Assembly: GCA_964555935.1 (NCBI GenBank) | Contig: CAZKUN010000011.1 | Span: 14,879 to 78,878 of the forward strand | Direction of reading: 5' to 3' | Origin: CAZKUN01 sp964555935 | Lineage (GTDB): Bacteria; Armatimonadota; Zipacnadia; Zipacnadales; VGFC01 | DNA: 64,000 bases | Part shown: piece by piece, positions 55,147-63,274 of the stretch | Position numbering within the stretch: the first letter of the stretch is position 1 | Layout: the number at the start of each line of letters is the position of its first letter | Translations under genes and position numbers: made by a program | Notes under the pieces: model-generated | Database searches by the model: none | Told to the model about the DNA's origin: nothing | Seen by the model: only the letters and a program-made list of their open reading frames with translations

Positions 55147-56160
55147 TCAGATGTATCCCAGCGCCCGCAATTGCCGCTCGATGCCGTCGGCTTCGTCGCC
55201 CGGCTCGCAGCATCCCGGGTGGCAGTCCAACCCCACTAGCTCATCGTCGGGGATCCCGCACCGCCGACACGCCAATGCGAACACGTCCTCCGGGTAGATC
55301 GCATCCGCCACGTCGAACGTGCTCACCACGACGCCGGGCGAGCGACGGGCGCCGCTGTGGTACGACGCCGTCCGCCCGCGTTCCGCCCGGATCATCCACG
55401 TGCCATCGACCTTGCGCGCTTCGAAGTCATCAGCGCGGACCCGACGCATTCCGTGATCGCTGACGACGATCGTGTCGGCTGGATCGCAGGCTTCGATGAG
55501 CGTGCGGACCGCTCGGTCGACCCAGTCGTGCATCGCCCGCATTGTCCCCGCATCGTGCAAGCAGTGGTGTTGGATGGCGCTGGTGAGGCCGAAGTAGCAG
55601 AAGAGCACGTCGACCGGCTCCGCGCTAATCAGTCGGAGCGCCGATGACAGCTCCGCGTGAAGGGCCTGGCGCGCGGCTGGCCAGAGCGCTTGGTGGCAGG
55701 CGGCGACACGCTCGGGCTCCTCGTTCCCCACGGCGACGCCCTTCAGCGCGGCGACGGCCGACGGGCCGGGGTCGTAGAGGTTCGCCAATCGTTGGGGCCA
55801 GACGGTCGGTGGCGACGGGCCGTCTCCGGCCATCCAGCCGTCGATCGCTGTAGGTGGGTGGCTGCTGACCGGGACGCGACACCAACCCACCGAGTATCCG
55901 TATTCATTCAGTACCTGGTAGAGAAGCCCGTCCGCCTCTATGTCGTCGCGTTCCCATCCGCCGACCGCTCCCGCCTTGCCGACCCCGTGGCGTCCCGGGC
56001 GCAGGCCCGTTGCCATGCTGACCCATGCCGCCCGGCTCAGCGCGACGTCAGTGCGGACGTCGGCACGATGCTCGAAGCCGCCTATCGTCGGCATCACCCT
56101 CCGGTGTTCGGATAGGGCGTGCGGGGACAGCCCATCGATCCCGCAGACAAGCAACCGCAT
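55147..56160 (-). CDS. alkaline phosphatase-fold phosphodiesterase-like protein
   Basis: The 337-residue protein has the frame of type I phosphodiesterase/nucleotide pyrophosphatases: LLVCGIDGLSPHAL at the N-terminus, a nucleophile region LSRAAWVSMATGLRPGRHG, and VVSDHGMRRV with metal ligands. The nucleophile is uncertain because the usual Thr/Ser position reads Arg-Ala-Ala in this strand. No signal peptide is visible. AGGAG nine bases upstream supports the ATG. It starts 12 bases after the stop of the glycosyltransferase/radical SAM gene, so it is probably in the same operon and may handle a phosphate group of the product (inference). Confidence 0.75.
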   Translation of the reverse strand: MRLLVCGIDGLSPHALSEHRRVMPTIGGFEHRADVRTDVALSRAAWVSMATGLRPGRHGVGKAGAVGGWERDDIEADGLLYQVLNEYGYSVGWCRVPVSSHPPTAIDGWMAGDGPSPPTVWPQRLANLYDPGPSAVAALKGVAVGNEEPERVAACHQALWPAARQALHAELSSALRLISAEPVDVLFCYFGLTSAIQHHCLHDAGTMRAMHDWVDRAVRTLIEACDPADTIVVSDHGMRRVRADDFEARKVDGTWMIRAERGRTASYHSGARRSPGVVVSTFDVADAIYPEDVFALACRRCGIPDDELVGLDCHPGCCEPGDEADGIERQLRALGYI

Positions 56161-56172
56161 CTGGCGATTCTC

Positions 56173-56594
56173 CTAACCCTCGAGGTACTCGACCCTCTCG
56201 TCGTCGCGGACGTGCATGTCCCAAAGGTCGCGGCACCAGCATCGCGCGAACGGGCAGAGAGTCGGACGGTCCTGCACGGGGATGTAGTGCTCGTAGAAGT
56301 CAAGCCCGCCATACTGGCCGGCGCCCGCGGGGCAGCGTTGCACGCTACCGTCGGCTCGGATGCTCAACGTTAGCCATCCGGCGGCGCACAGCGTGCAACG
56401 AGTGTCCTTAACCTGCAGCTCGAGCGCGCCCGCGCCGGCCAGGTGTTTGCTCAGGATTTCGCGCTCATCATCGTTATACTCCTGGGGGAAGCGCCTGCCG
56501 CCGTACTCGCCGTAGAAAGCCTCGGGTACGAAATCGATCTCAGCTTCCTCAAACTGGGCGCGCCACTCATCCAGATTCGGCAGTAGAGGGGGGG
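56173..56594 (-). CDS. C-terminal part of the glycosyltransferase/radical SAM protein in a shifted frame
   Basis: Beyond the C7 tract the reading continues in another frame as PPLLPNLDEWRAQFEEAEID and ends after EYLEG. It carries a cysteine-rich end: CTLCAAGW, QRCPAGAG, and LCPFARCWC, like the auxiliary [4Fe-4S] region (SPASM/twitch type) after radical SAM domains. It has no start codon or ribosome site of its own at the junction. Deleting one C from the tract at 56588-56594 joins it to the upstream frame as VCYPPLLPNL. I therefore read it as the end of that gene, with the break due either to a sequencing error or a real slippage site. Confidence 0.7.
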
Positions 56595-59209
56595 TAACAG
56601 ACAGCCGATGCCCGCGCCACATCGAAGCCCATTTCGCGCACGGCGTCGATCTTGCGAATGAACGCGCCCACCGAGACGCCGCCGCTGGCGTGGTAACTTG
56701 CCTCGAACAGGACATTCTCGGGTCGCTTGAAGCCCTTCAGGCAGGCGCTCGGGAAACTTAGGTTCGTGCGGATCTCTAGCATGTTCTCCTGGCTCAGCCA
56801 CGCCAGCATCCGCACGTTCTTCTGCCCGCACATCGGTTCAAGGCCCGACACGGTCACCTGGCAGGGGCCGTGCTCGTGGTTGAATCGGGTCCAAGCGGCC
56901 TGCATGTCGCGCAGCGTGCGCTTGGCTGCCATCTTGTGGTAGCTTCGATCCGCAGTGCAGTATGGGCAGGCATAGTCACAGGCGCCCGACATCTGCCAGT
57001 CCACCCGCATCCGCGTCTGGTCAGGGCGCCGGTGGGCGGATCGGAAGCGTTGCCGCATGCTGCTGGGTACCCGGGAGGCGTTGGGCGCGAATCGCTCACC
57101 CAACGCGAAGTCGTCGATCCTGGCGTCCCACGTGTTGCGGGACAGCCAGTGGGTGAGCGGCGTCCGATCAATCTTGCTCGCAGCGTGGATGGCCTGGATC
57201 CACTCATCGACGGACGCGGCCACAAGCACGTTCGGCATGTCCTCGACGCCACTCATCGGCGAACTCACGACCGGGCAACCCCGCGCGAGGTAGTCGTAGG
57301 CTTTGATCGGACTGACAGCCTTCGAGAGCGCGTCATGCTTGAACGGGATGATGCCGACATCGAAACAGTCGATGTACCGAGGCACCTCGCTGTGTGGCTT
57401 GGCGTGGAGCGCGGTCACGTTGCTCAGCTCGACGAGGTTGCTGGGAAGGAAGCTTGGGTCTGGCCCGATCAGCACGATCCGCCAACGCGGCTTGGCGAGC
57501 GCGACTTCGCGGACCGTATCCCAATCATGCCACTCCCCGCTCAGGCTGCCGATGTAGCCGATGGTCATCGCCCCGCGCCGCGGCATGTCAGCAGGCCTCG
57601 ACGTCCCTCGGGGCGCGGTGACCGTGTCCCAATCAAGCGCGTTTGGCGAAACCACAGCGCCCGCTTGACTGAACTTCTCCGCCAAGATGGGGCTGACAAC
57701 GGTGATCTTGTCCGCCAGATCCACGAGTTCAGTCTCGGCGGCCTTCGAGTACCACCGGTGTCCGGGAAGCCTGTCGAACTCCTCCCAGTCGTCGAGGACG
57801 TCGTACACGATAGGCATGTCCTGGCGGCGCAGCTCTTTCGCCAGAGCCAGCGTAGCGATACTCGGCCCACAGATGATCGCGACTGATGGGCGCGTTGGGC
57901 ACAGGTCATCCAACCGGCGCCAAAACTCGTCAAATGTCGCCTTCCCGGGATCGCCGAGCAGACCGCCGGGCATTGCGTCGGTATACCCCAGCGTAGCGAC
58001 GCCCGGCGGCAGCGCCGTGGGCGGAGACACCCACTCCTGCACGTGGACGACGCCTAGCCCTCGCCGAGCCATTGCTTCGGCCAGCTTCTGCGGTCGCTGT
58101 CCACCACCCGTCGCCCCCCAGACCATCAGCGACACGATCATCACCGATGGCCGGGGGAGGCGCAGCGTGGCCCCCTGCAAGAGCCCTCGGCGCCATTCAC
58201 CCACCACGCTTCGCGCCGCGACTTCCTCAGCGCGGGCGCGGGCCGCTTCCCCGAGCTTGCGCCTAAGGGCCGGCTCCTCACGCAATGCGTTGAGACCCTC
58301 CACGACCTCCTCGACGGACTTCGTCAGCATCCCGGAGTCGCCGATTAGCTCGCGCAGCACGGGCACATCCGGCGCGATTACGGGCAGCCCGGCGGCCATC
58401 GCCTCCAGCACGCCTGCAGCCACGCCGTCGGTCAGCGTACCGCGGACGTATACGTCGCAGAGGCTGTAAAACTCCGACCGCTTTCGCGTCGCGGATTCCC
58501 CGGCGCCCCGAGGCAGTGGCACGACGTGGCAGTTCGCGCAGCCGTCCAGATCCGCGTCGGCCCGGTTGCCGACTCCCAGTAGTAGTGATGTTTCCGCCTC
58601 CATCGACCGAAGTGACGCGACGAACTCCCGCGCCTCCCGTCCGACGGCGCGCGAGCCGATCGTGAATTCGCCGTTGAGCCCCGCTCGGTCGCGCAACTCG
58701 TCCGCGTCATCGAGCGGCTCAACCGTTGCCGCATCGAACGGCCATGGCGCAACTCGCGTCGGCGTCTGCACGTGGGCCGATGTGATGGCATCACGCGAGG
58801 CCTCCGTCGTGCATACCACCGCGTCGGCCATGTTGGCGACCATGCGCTCCTCGTCCGATAGGGGCAGGCCACAATGCGGCTGGACCGCGACCCATGTCGC
58901 CCCGTGCCCGTGCAGCAGACAAGCGTACGGCGCAATGGTCTTGGCATCTGATAGGGTTACGACGATCGTGGGGGAGGCTTCGCCGATCGCCATCTGCAGG
59001 CGGTCGGTCCGGGGAATTCCGACGGGGGGGAAGCTCTCCTTGACCCATCCCAGCCACGGGCGCGGGCCGAAACTTGTCGGCCGGGCCGACAGCCGCGTCA
59101 CCGTATGGTCGGCGGACCGTCGCAGCATCGGCAGCAATCTCTCCAGCAGCGCCCGACGGTACTCGAGGTGCGGCGGGCAGTCGTCGACCCAGAGGAGCTT
59201 CTGTTTCAT
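56567..59209 (-). CDS. fusion of two glycosyltransferase modules and a radical SAM domain (frameshifted)
   Basis: From ATG 59209 the protein has 880 residues in this frame. The first ~320 form a GT-B-like module with the donor-site pattern GVAAGVLEAMAAGLPVIAPD. A second GT module (~330-640) has GATGGGQRPQKLAEAMARRG, YDVLDDWEEFDRLPG, IGYIGSLSGEWHDWD and KAYDYLARGCPVVSS, typical of GT4. A radical SAM domain follows with Cys744, Cys748 and Cys751 in CDYACPYC. In this frame the protein stops soon after a run of seven C; the C-terminal Cys cluster lies in the next frame (56173-56594). Such a chain could glycosylate and radically modify one substrate, probably a surface glycan or lipid (inference). 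A strong promoter lies upstream at 59299-59327. Confidence 0.8.
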   Translation of the reverse strand: MKQKLLWVDDCPPHLEYRRALLERLLPMLRRSADHTVTRLSARPTSFGPRPWLGWVKESFPPVGIPRTDRLQMAIGEASPTIVVTLSDAKTIAPYACLLHGHGATWVAVQPHCGLPLSDEERMVANMADAVVCTTEASRDAITSAHVQTPTRVAPWPFDAATVEPLDDADELRDRAGLNGEFTIGSRAVGREAREFVASLRSMEAETSLLLGVGNRADADLDGCANCHVVPLPRGAGESATRKRSEFYSLCDVYVRGTLTDGVAAGVLEAMAAGLPVIAPDVPVLRELIGDSGMLTKSVEEVVEGLNALREEPALRRKLGEAARARAEEVAARSVVGEWRRGLLQGATLRLPRPSVMIVSLMVWGATGGGQRPQKLAEAMARRGLGVVHVQEWVSPPTALPPGVATLGYTDAMPGGLLGDPGKATFDEFWRRLDDLCPTRPSVAIICGPSIATLALAKELRRQDMPIVYDVLDDWEEFDRLPGHRWYSKAAETELVDLADKITVVSPILAEKFSQAGAVVSPNALDWDTVTAPRGTSRPADMPRRGAMTIGYIGSLSGEWHDWDTVREVALAKPRWRIVLIGPDPSFLPSNLVELSNVTALHAKPHSEVPRYIDCFDVGIIPFKHDALSKAVSPIKAYDYLARGCPVVSSPMSGVEDMPNVLVAASVDEWIQAIHAASKIDRTPLTHWLSRNTWDARIDDFALGERFAPNASRVPSSMRQRFRSAHRRPDQTRMRVDWQMSGACDYACPYCTADRSYHKMAAKRTLRDMQAAWTRFNHEHGPCQVTVSGLEPMCGQKNVRMLAWLSQENMLEIRTNLSFPSACLKGFKRPENVLFEASYHASGGVSVGAFIRKIDAVREMGFDVARASAVCYPPSTAESG

Positions 59210-59298
59210 CCCTGTCACCTGTCATATCGCCGCCGAAGGCGTCTCGGGCGGATGGCCTGGCCCACTGGGCTCGGCGATTTCGCGGGTGTCACTCAGGG

Positions 59299-59327
59299 AT
59301 ATTACTGAAAAAGACTGAATATGTCAA
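59299..59327 (-). promoter_or_regulatory. sigma70-type promoter of the glycosyltransferase/radical SAM operon
   Basis: On the minus strand TTGACA (59327-59322) and TAATAT (59304-59299) are 17 bases apart inside an AT-rich island (about 59297-59366) that stands out from the GC-rich surroundings. It leaves a leader of roughly 80 bases before the ATG at 59209. Nothing else is seen in 59210-59402. Confidence 0.75.
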
Positions 59328-59402
59328 TAATTATACGTTAAAAATACTCTTTATATTCCAATTCATGTGTGAACTAGGCCCCGGATGCTCCCAGAAGCGG
59401 AC

Positions 59403-60095
59403 TCACCGTTCATCCCATTTCTCCTGTTTCTCCATCGCCCACTGCGTGGCGTCCGCCACCATCTGGGGCGATTGGGCGGTAAGCGTTCTGGCGTGGACCC
59501 GGTACCTGTAAAGCACGTCCTGCAGCGCGAGCATGTCGTGCCGGCGCGAGATCCGCAGCCACATGTCGTAGTCCTCGGCGCCGAAGCAGTCAGGATCATA
59601 CGTGCCCACCGTCTCCATCACCTCGCGGCGGTACATGAAGCATGGGCCGACGACATTCTGCCCTCCGCGCAGCTCTTCGGCGTCATACGGCGCTTTTCGC
59701 TTGACAGCGTCACGGTCGCCGAACACTTCGTGCCCCGCGTAGACGAGCCCCACCTCAGGATGCTGATCGAGGGCCTGGGAGAGACTCGCCAGGCACGGCG
59801 GCAACATCTCGTTGTCGGCCGAAGTCCACGTCAGATACTCGCCGATCGCCCGCGCGAAGCCGACGTTCAGCGCTCTGGGCAGGCCGAGGTTGTGGGGGAG
59901 TTGCACGACGACAATACGTGGGTCGCGCACGCGCGCCAGATGGGGCAGCGTGTTGTCGCTCGAACCATCGTCGATCAGGATCAACTCCCAGTCGGTCCGT
60001 GTCTGCGCTATGACGCTATCTACGGCCTGGTCGAGAAAGTCGGCGTGGTTGTAAGTTGGCAAGACGACGGATATGCGGGCGTTCGCAGCGTTCAT
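59403..60095 (-). CDS. glycosyltransferase family 2 protein
   Basis: The 230-residue protein is a GT-A enzyme: ISVVLPTYNHADFLDQAVDS, LILIDDGSSDNT with the nucleotide-binding Asp pair, NLGLPRALNVGFARA, TWTSADNEML in the place of the DxD motif, and GAEDYDMWLRI with the catalytic ED. Family 2 enzymes transfer a sugar from a nucleotide donor, usually for capsule, O-antigen or lipid glycans. Its end is 194 bases upstream of the next start, so it may be a separate transcript. GAGGTGA upstream supports the ATG. Confidence 0.9.
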   Translation of the reverse strand: MNAANARISVVLPTYNHADFLDQAVDSVIAQTRTDWELILIDDGSSDNTLPHLARVRDPRIVVVQLPHNLGLPRALNVGFARAIGEYLTWTSADNEMLPPCLASLSQALDQHPEVGLVYAGHEVFGDRDAVKRKAPYDAEELRGGQNVVGPCFMYRREVMETVGTYDPDCFGAEDYDMWLRISRRHDMLALQDVLYRYRVHARTLTAQSPQMVADATQWAMEKQEKWDER

Positions 60096-60114
60096 GGACC
60101 ATCACCTCAACGCT

Positions 60115-60143
60115 ACGATACACAAAACCACATGAATTGTCTA
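60115..60143 (-). promoter_or_regulatory. possible promoter of the GT2 gene
   Basis: On the minus strand TAGACA (60143-60138) and TATCGT (60120-60115) are 17 bases apart in an AT-rich stretch, about 20 bases upstream of the GT2 ATG. The hexamers are only partial matches. Confidence 0.4.
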
Positions 60144-60172
60144 TAAGAAGAACTAAGCGTGTTAGCTCGGCG

Positions 60173-63091
60173 CTAGTGCCCCACCCCACCACCCCGCGCC
60201 ACGACGTCCGGCCTCCACCACATCATCCGCCAGTACGCCTGGTCCAACTCGTAGGGATCCACCACCTTACCTGGCCCCGGCACGTCAGGCAGAATGCCGT
60301 AGCGGGTCATTTCGCGCAAGTAGGGCTCCGGTGGACGAAAGTCGGCCATGTCGAAGCGCCTGATCTCGCCGAGCCGCCGACTTCCCGCCACGCACATCGC
60401 CAAGATGGCGTGGTAGTCCGTGTCATCGGCTGATTCAAACACCGGCATCCCCGCGTCATCGCGGCAGATACCGTATCCCCCGGCCTCGGGCGCAAGCGGG
60501 GCCAGGAGCATTAGCGACTTCTTCGGCCGGCTCAGGTTGAAGACGCTGTGTCGCGCCATCCGCATCCTGGGGTCGTTCCAGTCCGGCCGCCAGAACGAAA
60601 CGTCTCGCTCGTCGCTCAGCGCCCGAGGCAACACGCTGCCGCCCTCGTGACAGGACGCGCAGCGTCGGTCGACCACCTCCGCGGCCGCCTTCGTCTCAGG
60701 CCACTCGAAGTCTGTCTCGACAAGCCCGTTGGCGTAGTACCCGCCAATCGACCCACCACCCAGAGCCCCATACGTGCCGGGATAGACCGCGCCGCTCTCG
60801 ATCCAGTACCGGACCAAGTCGACCTCGCGAGCGCTGGCTTTCACATTGTGATGCCCGCCCACTAGTTTCGCCATGATGGGGCTGGCCGCTGATCCGATGG
60901 ATCGCGGCGGGAGGTTGCTCTTCGCGTCATTGCGCCCATCGACGAACTGTTTCCGCAGCGTCAACGCGTAGTAGCTGTGAGAGTACATCGGCCCGCGGTC
61001 TCCAGACAGGATGACCCCGCCGGCGCGCGGCCCGTCCGACTCCGCCTCGGCGTCGTAGTCGTGACACGCGACGCAGTTGCGATCGAGGATCGGCTGGATG
61101 TCTCGTGGGAAGTCGAAAACACCGGGGATGCCCTGGATCGGCGTGACCGGGCTCGGGTCGCGCTTGAGCGCCATGAGGTCGTTTCGCGGCACGACGGCCT
61201 TCGTCCGCTGCTCGTGGCAGCCGATGCACGATGTCGTCTCTCCGGGCTGCACGGTGAGGAAGCTCTGCATCCGCTTGACGGACATGTTGTTCTCGTCGAG
61301 CGCCACCAAGAAGAACGCGCGCAGCGCGGGCAACTCCAGGTAGGCCGAGCCATCCTCCTCCACGGGCACGGTGCCGACCACTCGCTCGAGCGTGAAGGTC
61401 CCGCCATACGTCAGGGGGTCCATGCCCCCGGTGTAGTTGATCGGTTTGGGGAGCGATTCCAGCACCAGGAGCTTCCTGATATCCCCGCGCTCGACCCCCG
61501 CCATATTGCGGCCTTCGTACACGTCCGCCACCACCAGCCGACCCGTTGCCTCGGCCAGGTCGGTCCTGGGCGGGATGACTCGCTCGCGCGGGTGCGGCGC
61601 GAGCAGTCTGGGCTCATGCGCCCACAGCCCCTCGCTGATCTCGTCGCCCGATAGTTGATACACTGGGCGCGTGTTCCCGTTGCCGTCCATGAGCACGATC
61701 TCAGCGCCTCGAGCCACGAGGAACATGCTCTCAGAGAGCGGGTAAGGGTCGCGGTAGTTGTTGGCGTGGGCGATCGTCCTGGCCGAGGCCGGGTTATCCG
61801 GACCGTCGCCCGGGTCGAGGATCGTCACGGGGCCCTGATGTTCGTGTTGACCATGCCCTGGAGAGAAGATGCTCACTATCTTGCGCGTGCCGGGAATTGG
61901 CTTGGCGTCGAGCATCGCGATGCCTGGGATCATGTTCCCGTAGAAGACCATCTGCTCCGTGCCGTCGGGGTTGCATGTCCAGAGGTGATGGTAGTGAACC
62001 TGGCTGCGGTCGACATACTCCCAGCGCATGTACAGCACCCGGCCGTCGGGTAGAACCCAAGGCGTGTTGTCGTGCTCGACATTGCACGAGATCATCCGAA
62101 CGTTGCCGCCGTCACCGTCGCACCGGTACAGCGTCGCAACGGGTGTCAGCCAGCAGTTGACCCAGCGAAAGCACCGGCTGGACGCGAACATGATGCCGCC
62201 GCCTGGAAGATAGGTGGGCTCGATGTCGTCCCAGTTGCCATCGGTGATCTGCGTCAGCCCTGTCCCGTCGACGTTGATCTCGTAGAGGTGGTAGCTCTCC
62301 GTGCCGGCCCTCAAGTACGAGAACAGGATCTTCCGGGCATCGTAGTGGACCTTGGGGTCGCGGATCGACCCTTCCGCATCCTCGAAGATCACTCGCACGT
62401 CGCCCGTCTTCGCGTTTAGCGCGCAGAGCTTCGACGAGCCCGTGCGGTAGCATTTCTCGCCCGTGCTGCGCGCGTAGTAGCCGAAGTTGCCATACCAGTG
62501 CCCGTCGACGCCGGGCTTGCGGATGGCGAAGACGATCTCCTCGGCGCCCATGTCCGAGACAGTCTGCGCGAATCTCTCCGCCGTCTCGCGCATCGCCTCC
62601 GCGCGGGCTGCGCTGATGCGGTCAGCGATGCCTCCGAGCGCTGCTAGAACGTCCTCATCGGGGGAGCTGATCTCCCAGATCGACGTGATGTTGAACGGTC
62701 CCGGCTCGGTGGTCCGGACCCGGACGTGCCGGGCATCGGAGGGCGTGAGATCGAGCGACTGAGGACCGTCGACGCCGGCGGCTTCCTGGACCACCGTCCA
62801 ATCCTCGCCATCGGTAGATGTCTCAACAGCGAACTTCGCTGGGTACGCGTGCTCCCAGTGGATGCTGACCGCCGCCACCCGAAGCGTCCGGCCCAAGTCG
62901 AGCGCCAGCCATTCGCCGTCGGCGCCTTGGCTCGCCCAGCGAGTCGCTGGGTCGCCGTCGACCGCGAATTCGGGCATGTACCTCGGGTCGTGGACGGATG
63001 ACGCCGTCACAGGCAGCGCCACGTCAGCGCCGACCGTCCCCGCGAGCAATCCTAGTAGCACGACCGCGCTCATATCGGACCATCCACGCAT
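60173..63091 (-). CDS. HzsA-like secreted trihaem protein with discoidin domain
   Basis: From ATG 63091 (GGAG nine bases upstream) the protein has 972 residues and a signal peptide (SAVVLLGLLAGTVGA). A discoidin/F5-8 type C domain comes first (~25-145, PEFAVDGDPATRWASQGADG), then HzsA-like PD40 propeller repeats (~195-540, YLPGGGIMFASSRC, PDGRVLYMRWEY). Three CxxCH motifs follow: Cys622/Cys625/His626, Cys673/Cys676/His677 and Cys811/Cys814/His815. The discoidin domain suggests binding of a sugar at the cell surface. It is the fourth member of this family in the window, but lies beside glycosyltransferases rather than lyases, and is divergent from the CgeB-like gene. Confidence 0.85.
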   Translation of the reverse strand: MRGWSDMSAVVLLGLLAGTVGADVALPVTASSVHDPRYMPEFAVDGDPATRWASQGADGEWLALDLGRTLRVAAVSIHWEHAYPAKFAVETSTDGEDWTVVQEAAGVDGPQSLDLTPSDARHVRVRTTEPGPFNITSIWEISSPDEDVLAALGGIADRISAARAEAMRETAERFAQTVSDMGAEEIVFAIRKPGVDGHWYGNFGYYARSTGEKCYRTGSSKLCALNAKTGDVRVIFEDAEGSIRDPKVHYDARKILFSYLRAGTESYHLYEINVDGTGLTQITDGNWDDIEPTYLPGGGIMFASSRCFRWVNCWLTPVATLYRCDGDGGNVRMISCNVEHDNTPWVLPDGRVLYMRWEYVDRSQVHYHHLWTCNPDGTEQMVFYGNMIPGIAMLDAKPIPGTRKIVSIFSPGHGQHEHQGPVTILDPGDGPDNPASARTIAHANNYRDPYPLSESMFLVARGAEIVLMDGNGNTRPVYQLSGDEISEGLWAHEPRLLAPHPRERVIPPRTDLAEATGRLVVADVYEGRNMAGVERGDIRKLLVLESLPKPINYTGGMDPLTYGGTFTLERVVGTVPVEEDGSAYLELPALRAFFLVALDENNMSVKRMQSFLTVQPGETTSCIGCHEQRTKAVVPRNDLMALKRDPSPVTPIQGIPGVFDFPRDIQPILDRNCVACHDYDAEAESDGPRAGGVILSGDRGPMYSHSYYALTLRKQFVDGRNDAKSNLPPRSIGSAASPIMAKLVGGHHNVKASAREVDLVRYWIESGAVYPGTYGALGGGSIGGYYANGLVETDFEWPETKAAAEVVDRRCASCHEGGSVLPRALSDERDVSFWRPDWNDPRMRMARHSVFNLSRPKKSLMLLAPLAPEAGGYGICRDDAGMPVFESADDTDYHAILAMCVAGSRRLGEIRRFDMADFRPPEPYLREMTRYGILPDVPGPGKVVDPYELDQAYWRMMWWRPDVVARGGGVGH

Positions 63092-63180
63092 CGGTCTGTT
63101 CTCCACGTTCCTTGGGTCACACGCACCAGTTCATTCTCCGCGACACCTGGCGGATCCTCGCCGCGCCGGCAATCAGACCC

Positions 63181-63209
63181 TTGCCGTCCACTAAAATACA
63201 TGATATAGT
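63181..63209 (+). promoter_or_regulatory. sigma70-type promoter of the CgeB-like gene
   Basis: TTGCCG (63181-63186) and TATAGT (63204-63209) are spaced by 17 bases, in an AT-rich stretch (63190-63260). The ATG at 63275 has GAGGGGG eight bases upstream. Confidence 0.6.
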
Positions 63210-63274
63210 TGCGTAACGACACGAAATAAACATAGTTGTGCTGTATATATTGATGTAATGAGGGGGCACCCGCC

